Shown here: one piece after another, positions 16,481-23,763 of the stretch
How the letters are laid out: each line of letters starts with the position of its first letter
Position numbering within the stretch: the first letter of the stretch is position 1
NCBI GenBank assembly: GCA_040219025.1
Contig: JAVJTE010000020.1
Span: forward strand, 1,185,229-1,249,228
Length of the DNA: 64,000 bases
Reading direction: 5' to 3'
Source of the DNA: HT1-32 sp040219025
Lineage (GTDB): Bacteria > Pseudomonadota > Alphaproteobacteria > Rhodospirillales > HT1-32
The notes under the pieces: model-generated
Seen by the model: only the letters and a program-made list of their open reading frames with translations
Database searches by the model: none
Told to the model about the DNA's origin: nothing
Program-made: the position numbers and the translations under genes

Positions 16481-17470
16481 ATGCTGATCAAAAAACGCAG
16501 AAGTTGGGAAATGCCGGAGAGCCAGGCGACGTCTGAAAGCCTGTTTCATGACCGCCGCCGACTGGTGAAAACCCTTGCGACCGGGCCGATACTGGCTTCC
16601 GGTGCTGCGGCCTTGCTGGCCGGCTGTGATTCGGGTGAGGCTGTTGCCACCGAAATCGAAGTTGACCCGACAGCAGACATGTACCCGGTACCGCGTAATC
16701 TGGCCTTCCGGCTGGATCGCGAGATCACCGACGAGAAGCTGGCCACCACCTACAATAATTTTTACGAATTCGGCACCTCGAAGAATATCTGGGTTCAGGC
16801 GCAGGCGCTGCCGCTGCGCCCGTGGGAAGTGACCATCGACGGTATGGTCGACAAGGAAATGACGCTGGGTTTTGATGATCTGATCAAGAAGATGCAGCTG
16901 GAAGAGCGGCTCTATCGCCATCGCTGTGTCGAGGCCTGGTCGATGGCGGTGCCCTGGTCAGGCTTCACCATGAAGCAGCTTGTTGCACTGGCCAGCCCGA
17001 AATCCGGTGCGAAATATGTCAAGATGACCACCTTCCAGGACCCCAAGGTAGCTCCCGGCCAGAACTATTTCTTCCAGCCCTGGCCCTATGTGGAAGGTCT
17101 GACCATTGAAGAGGCACAGAACGACCTGACCTTCATCGCAACCGGTCTCTATGGCAAGCCGATTCCGAAGCAGAACGGAGCACCGCTGCGGCTGGTCACC
17201 CCGTGGAAGTATGGTTTCAAGAGCGTGAAGTCGATTGTCCGCTTTACCTTTACGGATGTGCAGCCGGTCTCGTTCTGGGAGACATTGCAGGATAAGGAAT
17301 ACGGTTTCTACGCCAATGTGAATCCGGAGTTCAGCCATCCGCGCTGGAGCCAGGCAACTGAACAGGTGCTGGGCCAGGACGGCCGGGTGCCGACGAAACT
17401 GTATAACGGCTACACCGAGCAGGTTGCCCATATGTATCCGTCAACCGAGGACCGGAAGTACTTCTACTGA
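16481..17470 (+). CDS. msrP: Protein-methionine-sulfoxide reductase catalytic subunit MsrP
   Basis: MsrP (YedY) is a periplasmic molybdopterin enzyme that repairs oxidised methionine in envelope proteins. From ATG 16481 (GGAG 8 bases upstream) the 329-residue protein has a twin-arginine signal, DRRRLVKTLATG at about residue 24, then a hydrophobic stretch. The molybdenum-ligand Cys149 lies in LYRHRCVEAWSMAVPWSGF, and other family stretches are WPYVEGLTIEEAQNDLTFIA and GAPLRLVTPWKYGFKSVKSI. The C-terminal KLYNGYTEQVAHMYPSTEDR is also typical. The usual partner, the haem membrane protein MsrQ, is not next to it: the next gene starts 18 bases away on the other strand and is a ribosome-associated protein. 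Electrons may come from an MsrQ encoded elsewhere. Confidence 0.95.
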   Translation: MLIKKRRSWEMPESQATSESLFHDRRRLVKTLATGPILASGAAALLAGCDSGEAVATEIEVDPTADMYPVPRNLAFRLDREITDEKLATTYNNFYEFGTSKNIWVQAQALPLRPWEVTIDGMVDKEMTLGFDDLIKKMQLEERLYRHRCVEAWSMAVPWSGFTMKQLVALASPKSGAKYVKMTTFQDPKVAPGQNYFFQPWPYVEGLTIEEAQNDLTFIATGLYGKPIPKQNGAPLRLVTPWKYGFKSVKSIVRFTFTDVQPVSFWETLQDKEYGFYANVNPEFSHPRWSQATEQVLGQDGRVPTKLYNGYTEQVAHMYPSTEDRKYFY

Positions 17471-17487
17471 TCTGAGAGGGCAGGCAA

Positions 17488-17889
17488 TCAGTCAGAGACG
17501 CCGCTGTCGGCCCGCAGGCGGTCAATGGCGCGTCTTTCCTTTTTGGTCGGTCGCCCGGCCCCGGCATCACGCACCGGCACCAGCGGTATTTCCGGTGACC
17601 GGATCACGCGGAGTTCCGGCGGATCAAGATCGTGATACAACAGCTGTGCTTCCGGTGCCGGACCACGCCGCTCGCCAAGTTTCTCAACCCTGATGATACG
17701 GATATGGTTGCCGAGGGGGAAGGTCAGGACATGCCCCGGACGGATCATGAAATGGGCTTTCGAGACGGTCGCGCCATCAATTCGCAGGTGACCCGCCGAG
17801 ACGAATTTTGCGGCCAGTGTGCGGCTCTTGAAAAAGCGGGCATGCCAGAGCCACTTGTCGATGCGCAGTGTTTCTTCCGTCCCGGTCAT
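17488..17889 (-). CDS. Hsp15-like S4-domain RNA-binding protein
   Basis: This 133-residue S4-domain protein resembles Hsp15 (HslR), which binds 50S subunits carrying stalled peptidyl-tRNA. The S4 motif covers about residues 9-70: LRIDKWLWHARFFKSRTLAA, KFVSAGHLRIDGATVSKAHF and PGHVLTFPLGNHIRIIRVE. A basic C-terminal tail follows with GRPTKKERRAIDRLRAD. Its ATG overlaps the stop of the helicase gene by four bases, so the two are translationally coupled and likely act together in RNA or ribosome quality control, which is an inference. It converges on msrP with an 17-base gap. Confidence 0.88.
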   Translation of the reverse strand: MTGTEETLRIDKWLWHARFFKSRTLAAKFVSAGHLRIDGATVSKAHFMIRPGHVLTFPLGNHIRIIRVEKLGERRGPAPEAQLLYHDLDPPELRVIRSPEIPLVPVRDAGAGRPTKKERRAIDRLRADSGVSD

Positions 17890-20411
17890 TTACCGACAAC
17901 TCCCTGAAGAATGGCAAAGGGTGAGTATGAGGCAGCGGGTGATTTCGGCTCCCGTCCTGCAGGCCGTCGCCGCTTTGGCTTGCGTTGCTGGCCCAGCGCA
18001 CGGGGCGTGGCCGTGAAGATGATACCATCCTCCGTCGTCTGAGAGCGAAAGCCGATGGATTTCAGGATGGAGGCGACGGCGTCGAGACTTCCGCCCGCCA
18101 GTGAGGCCATCTCGGCAGTGGCCGGGAACGGGCCTTTCCAGCTGAGTTTCCGGGCGATGGCGGCAATCCGTTCCAGCATGTCGACGCGCAGGGCAAAGCC
18201 GTGGGCTTCATGTCGTATGGTGGCGAAGCCGAGGGCGTACCAGTAGTCCCGGCGGCCAAGGTCGGACAGATCAAACGAAACCCGCCCTTCCGGGGGCAGC
18301 AAAGCCGGCCCTTCGTCGTGGAAACAGCGCCAGAGCGCGGCGCGGGCCGTAATTGCCGCGGGTTTCAGCAGGGCCGGCATATAAATGGTTTCCAGCCCGA
18401 ACCGTACCCCGAGACGTGCCAGCCCCTTGCGGTCCGGTTCAGACAGGTCTTGCCGGAGATCACGGACAGACCGGGAGGGCAGCGTGCCAAGTGCCTCGCT
18501 GAGCTGGTAGGCGAGACCACGGGCCGTGCCTTTGAGATCAGGTTCGCGGAGTTTCAGCAGGGGGGCCAGATTCCGTGTCAGATATCCGCTCAGCCAGTCC
18601 CGGAGAGTCCGGGTCACCTGTTCCCGGTCGCCGGCTTCAAACAGGTCGCTGTCATAGACCATGACATCCGGGGTCAGCAGATCATTACCGCGCGTCAGCC
18701 GGCCAATGCTGTCATCACCCCACAGGATGGTACCGTCGTCGGACAGCGAGAAACGGTCACTGTCGGCCTGGCCGATGGCATTGATACGGCGGCGGATTTC
18801 AAGACGAAGCGCCCGTCGTGCGGCGTTTGCGACGGTTCGTTTGCCACCCAGTGTCTCGGCCTCGTCCGCCCGGAACCGGAAACCGTCGAGCTGGCCGATA
18901 TGATGGCCTTCCACGGTGACCGCACCGTCGCGGGCTACTGCCGCCAGCAGCGGAATATTCTCGTCGTCATTCAGGCGCTTGACCAGATGGGCTGTCCGCT
19001 TGTCAACAAACCGCTGGGTCAGGCGGTCATGCAGGGCATCGGAAAGCTTGTCTTCCACCACACGCGACCGTTCACGCCAGACCTCCGCATCCTTCAGCCA
19101 GTCATTACGATAGGCGACATAGGTCCAGGTACGGATACCGGCAATCCGGCCCATCAGGGTCGAAATATCCCCGTCATCACGATCCAGCCGGTCGATCTGT
19201 GTCGCCATCCAGTCCTCGGGCACAGCCCGTTCGCCATCGGCCAGCCAGTGGAACATCCGGGCGAGCATCCGGCCATGGGCCTCACCCATGACTTTCCGGA
19301 AGTCAGGTATCTGGCAGACATCCCAGAGCAGCCGGACAATTTCCGGATCATTTGCTATCTGACGGATATCCGGATCGCGGGCGAGAATCTGCAGGGCGAC
19401 CAGATCGTCACCGTCCGGTGACCGCTGCAGTTCGCGTCGCGGCGGAGGAGCGGTCAGGCTGGTGAGCAGGCCGTCAACATTGCGGAAATCGAGGTCGGTG
19501 TTTCGCCAGTAAATCCGGCGTTCCGGGTCGAATTCATGGCTTTCGATACGGTCGACCAGATCAGCGTCGATTGGCGGGCAGTCGCCGGTTACACCGAACG
19601 TGCCGTCATTCATGCTGCGTCCGGCCCGTCCGGCGATCTGTGCCAGTTCCGGTGCGGCAAGATAGCGACGGCGGCGACCATCAAACTTTGCCAGACTGGC
19701 AAAGGCAACATGGTCAATGGCCATGTTCAGACCCATGCCGATGGCGTCCGTGGCGACAAGATAGTCGACCTCGCCCGCCTGGAACATTGCGACCTGGGCA
19801 TTGCGGGTGCGCGGGCTGAGTGCGCCCATGACAATCGCCGCACCACCCCGCTGGCGGCGGATCAGTTCGGCGATGGCATAGACATCGTCGATGGCAAAGG
19901 CCACGACCGCACAGCGGGGCGGAAGGCGGGAGATTTTCTTCGATCCGGCATAGCTCAGCGTCGACAGCCGGTTACGGGTCTCGAACACGGCGTCCGGTGC
20001 CAGTCGCCGGATCATCGGGCGCATTGTCTCGGCACCCAGGAACATGGTCTCCTGCCTGCCGCGGGCATGCATCAGCCGGTCCGTGAAGATATGCCCGCGC
20101 TCGCGGTCGGCACAAAGCTGGATCTCGTCAATGGCGAGGAAATCCAGCGGCAGGTCGACCGGCATGGCTTCGACCGTGCAGACATACCAGCGCGGCCGTT
20201 TCGGGATGATTTTCTCTTCGCCGGTGATCAGCGCAACCTGTCCGGGACCGCGAAGTTTGCAGATCCGGTCATAGTTCTCGCGGGCGAGCAGGCGAAGCGG
20301 GAAGCCGATGACTCCGGTCGCGTGTCCAAGCATCCGCTCTATGGCCAGATGTGTCTTGCCTGTGTTGGTCGGACCCAACACGGCGGTCACTACCGGGTTC
20401 TCACCGTTCAT
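17886..20411 (-). CDS. Suv3-like superfamily 2 RNA helicase
   Basis: This 841-residue protein resembles the mitochondrial degradosome helicase Suv3 and its alphaproteobacterial relatives. The ATP site has Walker A GPTNTGKTHLAIERML (residues 13-20 core) and Walker B DEIQ (95-98). The second helicase domain has GGAAIVMGALSPRTRNAQVA, DYLVATDAIGMGLNM and the motif VI region AQIAGRAGRSMNDGTFG. A long helical C-terminal region and a basic tail (GQQRKPKRRRPAGREPKSPA) follow. I chose ATG 20411 because AAGGG lies 7 bases upstream; a TTG six bases earlier is less likely. A role in RNA unwinding and decay is inferred from the family. It is coupled to the Hsp15-like gene. Confidence 0.92.
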   Translation of the reverse strand: MNGENPVVTAVLGPTNTGKTHLAIERMLGHATGVIGFPLRLLARENYDRICKLRGPGQVALITGEEKIIPKRPRWYVCTVEAMPVDLPLDFLAIDEIQLCADRERGHIFTDRLMHARGRQETMFLGAETMRPMIRRLAPDAVFETRNRLSTLSYAGSKKISRLPPRCAVVAFAIDDVYAIAELIRRQRGGAAIVMGALSPRTRNAQVAMFQAGEVDYLVATDAIGMGLNMAIDHVAFASLAKFDGRRRRYLAAPELAQIAGRAGRSMNDGTFGVTGDCPPIDADLVDRIESHEFDPERRIYWRNTDLDFRNVDGLLTSLTAPPPRRELQRSPDGDDLVALQILARDPDIRQIANDPEIVRLLWDVCQIPDFRKVMGEAHGRMLARMFHWLADGERAVPEDWMATQIDRLDRDDGDISTLMGRIAGIRTWTYVAYRNDWLKDAEVWRERSRVVEDKLSDALHDRLTQRFVDKRTAHLVKRLNDDENIPLLAAVARDGAVTVEGHHIGQLDGFRFRADEAETLGGKRTVANAARRALRLEIRRRINAIGQADSDRFSLSDDGTILWGDDSIGRLTRGNDLLTPDVMVYDSDLFEAGDREQVTRTLRDWLSGYLTRNLAPLLKLREPDLKGTARGLAYQLSEALGTLPSRSVRDLRQDLSEPDRKGLARLGVRFGLETIYMPALLKPAAITARAALWRCFHDEGPALLPPEGRVSFDLSDLGRRDYWYALGFATIRHEAHGFALRVDMLERIAAIARKLSWKGPFPATAEMASLAGGSLDAVASILKSIGFRSQTTEDGIIFTATPRALGQQRKPKRRRPAGREPKSPAASYSPFAILQGVVGK

Positions 20412-20541
20412 GTTCAAACCCTTGCCGGTTTCGGTTCGTCATTCAATAATTTCGTGGCAATCGATTGATATACAAGGGCTGAAGCGTTGCGAATTCCTGT
20501 TGCAGCATCCGCATTCTGGCCCGGCGCCTGATATCGAGTCG

Positions 20542-20587
20542 ATGACGGGATGATACTTCTGAATTATGATATTGCGAGTCATTTGCA
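20542..20587 (+). promoter_or_regulatory. Fur-like box and promoter ahead of the import operon
   Basis: TTGCGAGTCATTTGCA at 20572-20587 reads TGCAAATGACTCGCAA on the other strand, close to Fur-regulated sites of the TGCAAATGATTCGCAA type seen in proteobacteria. It directly follows a candidate promoter, ATGACG (20542-20547) with a 17-base spacer to TATGAT (20565-20570). Binding there would block transcription of the operon when iron is plentiful. The first gene starts at 20640. Confidence 0.5.
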
Positions 20588-20639
20588 TTTGCATTAATGA
20601 TCTCCACCGAGTTCACAGATTACACCCCGGAGATTAAAT

Positions 20640-21770
20640 ATGAACGGATCAGGTCGCTTCTTCAGAAGCCTCACACTTGCTGCGGGAGCCATGCTGCTCT
20701 CGGTTGCCGCACAGGCTGCGGACGTCACCGATGTTGCCGGTCGCACGGTGACGGTCAACACCCCGGTGAAACGCATCATCCTTGGTGAGGGCCGCCAGAT
20801 CTATGCCATTGCGCCGCTGGAGAGGGAAAACCCGTTCGGGCATGTGGTCGGCTGGAAAGACGACATGATTCTGTATGATCCGGATGCCTACCGGAAATAT
20901 CTCGCAAAGTTCCCGGCCCTTGCCGATATGACGAATTTCGGCAGTCCCTATGCGGCTGATTTCAGTGTCGAGAAGGCGATTGCCGTCGATGCCGATCTGG
21001 TCATTCTGAATCTCGGCGAATACATGAAGGCGCAGGAGACCGGCATCATTGAAAAGCTGGAGAAGGCGGGTATCCCGGTGGTCTTCATCGATTTCCGCCA
21101 GCGCCCGACGCAGAACACCGTACCCAGCATTCAGCTTCTGGGGCGGCTGCTTGGCAGGGAACAGGAAGCGCAGGCCTTTAACGATTTCTATCTGAAACAG
21201 ATGCGCCTCGTCTATACGCGGACCGTCGACAAGCCGGAAGACAAGAAGCCGCTGGTCTTTGTTGAGCGCGCGGCCGGCTACAATCCGAACAAATGCTGCA
21301 GCACATTCGGGTCCGCCAATCTTGGCCGTCTGGTTGAGGAAGCCGGGGGCAGGAACTGGGGGTCAACCATGTTCACCGGGTTCAGCGGCAACATCAATCC
21401 GGAGCAGCTGTTTGTAACGGACCCGGACATCATCATCGGCACTGGTGCAAACTGGTCAGAAGCGGTGCCTGACACGACGGCGGTTCTGCTGGGCTATGAA
21501 GCTGATATGGCGATGGCGCAGGAGCGGATGGCCGCGCTGGCGTCCCGTCCGGGCTGGGAAACCCTGAAAGCGGTGAAGACGAAGCAGTTCTATTCGATGT
21601 ATCACCAGTTTTATAACAACCCCTATCATTTCGTTGCCGTACAGGCTTTCGCGAAATGGTTCTACCCGGAGGACTTCCGGGACATCGATCCGAACGCGAC
21701 GATGACAGAACTGCATGACAGGTTCCTGCCGATCAGCAACGAAGGCCTGTTCTGGGCACAACTTCAGTAG
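20640..21770 (+). CDS. ABC transporter periplasmic binding protein, iron/haem/cobalamin type
   Basis: The 376-residue protein has a signal peptide (SLTLAAGAMLLSVAAQAADV) and two Rossmann-like lobes of the type III (TroA-like) fold: VTDVAGRTVTVNTPVKRIIL, IAVDADLVILNLGEYMKAQE, IPVVFIDFRQRPTQNTVPSI, then FVERAAGYNPNKCCSTFGSA and FVTDPDIIIGTGANWSEAVP. Such proteins deliver ferric siderophores, haem or cobalamin to a FecCD-type permease, which follows here with an ATPase. A CC pair at about residue 217 is unusual. I see no TonB receptor in the window, so the ligand cannot be named. The Fur-like box upstream favours iron or haem. Confidence 0.88.
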   Translation: MNGSGRFFRSLTLAAGAMLLSVAAQAADVTDVAGRTVTVNTPVKRIILGEGRQIYAIAPLERENPFGHVVGWKDDMILYDPDAYRKYLAKFPALADMTNFGSPYAADFSVEKAIAVDADLVILNLGEYMKAQETGIIEKLEKAGIPVVFIDFRQRPTQNTVPSIQLLGRLLGREQEAQAFNDFYLKQMRLVYTRTVDKPEDKKPLVFVERAAGYNPNKCCSTFGSANLGRLVEEAGGRNWGSTMFTGFSGNINPEQLFVTDPDIIIGTGANWSEAVPDTTAVLLGYEADMAMAQERMAALASRPGWETLKAVKTKQFYSMYHQFYNNPYHFVAVQAFAKWFYPEDFRDIDPNATMTELHDRFLPISNEGLFWAQLQ

Positions 21771-21779
21771 ACGGACCCC

Positions 21780-21808
21780 CGACCCGCCGGGAATCTTCCG
21801 GCGGGTCG
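21780..21808 (+). other. Intercistronic hairpin in the ABC transporter operon
   Basis: CGACCCGCCGG and CCGGCGGGTCG form a perfect 11-bp stem around a 7-base loop, between the binding-protein gene and the permease gene, with no T run. Hairpins in this position commonly protect the upstream transcript from 3' decay or attenuate read-through, giving more binding protein than permease. That role is inferred. Confidence 0.6.
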
Positions 21809-21829
21809 ACCTGTTTCAGGGACAGAACC

Positions 21830-22882
21830 ATGACCGACTTCATTGAAACAACCGGCAGCGGTTATCGTCTGACCGTTCGCCGCCGAACCCTGATTCTGAC
21901 TGGCGGCCTGCTTGCGCTGCTGGCCGCCTTGCTTGCCGATCTGTTTATCGGTCCGGGCAACTTCAGCCCGCTGACGGTCATCGGTACCTTATTTGATCCG
22001 GCGTCTCATGGCGTGCGGATGGAGGTTATTGTCTGGGATCTGCGCCTTCCTGTGGCACTGACGGCCCTGCTGGTCGGTGTGATGCTGGGGATCGCCGGTG
22101 CACAGATGCAGACCATCCTGGGCAACCCGCTGGCAGATCCCTTTACACTCGGCATCTCGTCAGCCGCCAGTTTCGGGGCGGCACTCGCCATCGTTCTGGG
22201 TATCGGTCTGATCCCGGTTGCCGGGCATCTGCTGGTGACGGCAAATGCCTTCCTGTTCGCCCTGCTCACCTCGGGGATGCTCTATTTCATCACCCGGGTG
22301 CGGGGAGTGAATGCAGAGACGATGATTCTGGTCGGCATTGCCCTGCTGTTCACCTTCAACTCGCTGCTGGCACTGCTTCAGTATGGCGCGTCCGAGACGC
22401 AGTTGCAGCAGGTTGTGTTCTGGATGATGGGCAGTCTGGGGCGCGCAAGCTGGCCGAAGATTTTTGGCGCAGTTGCCCTGCTGGCTGTGGTTCTGCCGCT
22501 GATGCTGCATCGCCGCTGGGCGCTGACGGCGCTGCGGCTTGGTGACGACAAGGCGGCCAGTCTCGGCGTCAATGTGGTGCGGCTTCGTATCGAAATGCTG
22601 GTCTGTATCTCGCTGCTGGCGGCGACCTCCGTCTCCTTCGTCGGTACGGTCGGCTTTGTCGGTCTGGTCGGCCCGCATATTGCCCGCATTCTGGTTGGTG
22701 AGGACCAGCGTTTCTTCCTGCCGTTATCCGGTCTTTGCGGCGGGTTGATCCTGTCGATTGCCTCAACCGTCTCGAAGGCCATCCAGCCCGGGGTGATCTA
22801 TCCCATCGGAATCATCACGTCGCTGATCGGCATTCCCTTTTTCATCAGCCTGGTCATGAAATCCCGCAGGAGACTCTGGTAA
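21830..22882 (+). CDS. FecCD-family ABC transporter permease
   Basis: This 350-residue integral membrane protein has about ten hydrophobic segments, the first at LILTGGLLALLAALLADLFI. Family signatures are present: WDLRLPVALTALLVGVMLGI followed by AGAQMQTILGNPLADPFTLG, the HRRWALTALRLGDDKAASLG coupling region and FVGTVGFVGLVGPHIARILV. It forms the membrane channel for the substrate delivered by the preceding binding protein. Its stop codon shares one base with the start of the ATPase gene. The 59-base gap in front carries a strong hairpin. Confidence 0.93.
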   Translation: MTDFIETTGSGYRLTVRRRTLILTGGLLALLAALLADLFIGPGNFSPLTVIGTLFDPASHGVRMEVIVWDLRLPVALTALLVGVMLGIAGAQMQTILGNPLADPFTLGISSAASFGAALAIVLGIGLIPVAGHLLVTANAFLFALLTSGMLYFITRVRGVNAETMILVGIALLFTFNSLLALLQYGASETQLQQVVFWMMGSLGRASWPKIFGAVALLAVVLPLMLHRRWALTALRLGDDKAASLGVNVVRLRIEMLVCISLLAATSVSFVGTVGFVGLVGPHIARILVGEDQRFFLPLSGLCGGLILSIASTVSKAIQPGVIYPIGIITSLIGIPFFISLVMKSRRRLW

Positions 22883-23676
22883 TGACGCTGAATATCAGTG
22901 AACTGAGTGCCGCTTACGGTACGCATCGCGTTCTTGATGATGTCACCATCAATCATCTGAAACCGGGTGAGGTGATTGCAATCATCGGCCCGAATGCTGC
23001 GGGCAAGTCGACCCTGTTCCGGACAATCGCCGGGCTGGTCAGGCCGCTGTCCGGGCAGATCTGCTTTGCCGGTCAGGATGTGGCCGACATGCCCCCGGCT
23101 GAACGCGCCGCGCATATCTTTTATATGCCGCAGGTCTTCGCGATGAATGCGGTCCTCAGCGTTTTCGAGGTGGTCTTGCTGGCCCTGAAGCAATCAGGCC
23201 GGGCAAAGGTCTCGTCTGATGATATCGGAACGGTGGAGCAGGCGCTGGACCGCCTCGGGATATCCCGTCTGGCGGACCGGATCGTCAGCGAACTGAGTGG
23301 CGGCCAGCAGCAACTTGTCTCCATTGCACAGGCGCTGGTGCGGGCCCCGTCGGTGATGTTGCTGGATGAGCCGACAAGTGCGCTGGACCTTCGGCATCAG
23401 ATCGATGTGCTGCAACGGGTCGGTGCGGCAACCCGGGAGCGCGGATCGGTCAGTCTGGTGGCGCTGCATGACCTTAACCTGGCAGCCCGGTTTGCAGACC
23501 GGATTATCCTGATGGGGCAGGGTCGGGTGGTCAGTGACGGCAGTCCTGTCGATGTGCTGTCTTCCTCCCGGATTCAGGAAATCTACGGCGTCTCCGTCGA
23601 GACCGGATTCACCGCCTCCGGACAGCTCTATGTGGCACCGCTGGATACCATGCCGGCGGCAGTTGCGGCCGAGTAA
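22882..23676 (+). CDS. ABC transporter ATP-binding protein, FecE/BtuD type
   Basis: The 264-residue ATPase has Walker A IIGPNAAGKSTLF, the Q-loop region IFYMPQVFAMNAVLSVFEVV, signature ELSGGQQQLVSIAQALV, Walker B VMLLDEPTSALDLRHQ and the switch His in VALHDLNLAARFADRI. It powers the permease encoded immediately upstream. I chose ATG 22882 because AGGAGA precedes it and it overlaps the permease stop as TAATG; the frame is open further upstream but only as an antisense-like extension inside the permease gene. Confidence 0.94.
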   Translation: MTLNISELSAAYGTHRVLDDVTINHLKPGEVIAIIGPNAAGKSTLFRTIAGLVRPLSGQICFAGQDVADMPPAERAAHIFYMPQVFAMNAVLSVFEVVLLALKQSGRAKVSSDDIGTVEQALDRLGISRLADRIVSELSGGQQQLVSIAQALVRAPSVMLLDEPTSALDLRHQIDVLQRVGAATRERGSVSLVALHDLNLAARFADRIILMGQGRVVSDGSPVDVLSSSRIQEIYGVSVETGFTASGQLYVAPLDTMPAAVAAE

Positions 23677-23691
23677 GCGAAAAACCTGCGC

Positions 23692-23720
23692 CTTGCGCTC
23701 CCGCGTCATTGAATCCATAT
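23692..23720 (+). promoter_or_regulatory. Candidate RpoH heat-shock promoter of htpG
   Basis: CTTGCG at 23692-23697 is followed after 17 bases by CCATAT at 23715-23720. This fits the sigma32-type pattern (CTTG, spacer, CCCCATNT). The clpB gene has the same pair of hexamers with a 16-base spacer at 57273-57300. Both genes belong to the classical heat-shock regulon. Confidence 0.55.
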
Positions 23721-23763
23721 CTGGCCAGCCGTTTGGCACGACGACTAACAAGGAATGGAATTC

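Noticed and set aside
18201..20468. Long plus-strand open frames (406 and 310 codons) across the helicase gene
   Set aside because: They run antisense to the Suv3-like helicase, whose motifs are clear; the frames have no independent support.
20412..20639. A riboswitch (cobalamin or similar) ahead of the import operon
   Set aside because: I looked for a conserved aptamer core in the 228-base leader and saw none; a Fur-like box explains control better.
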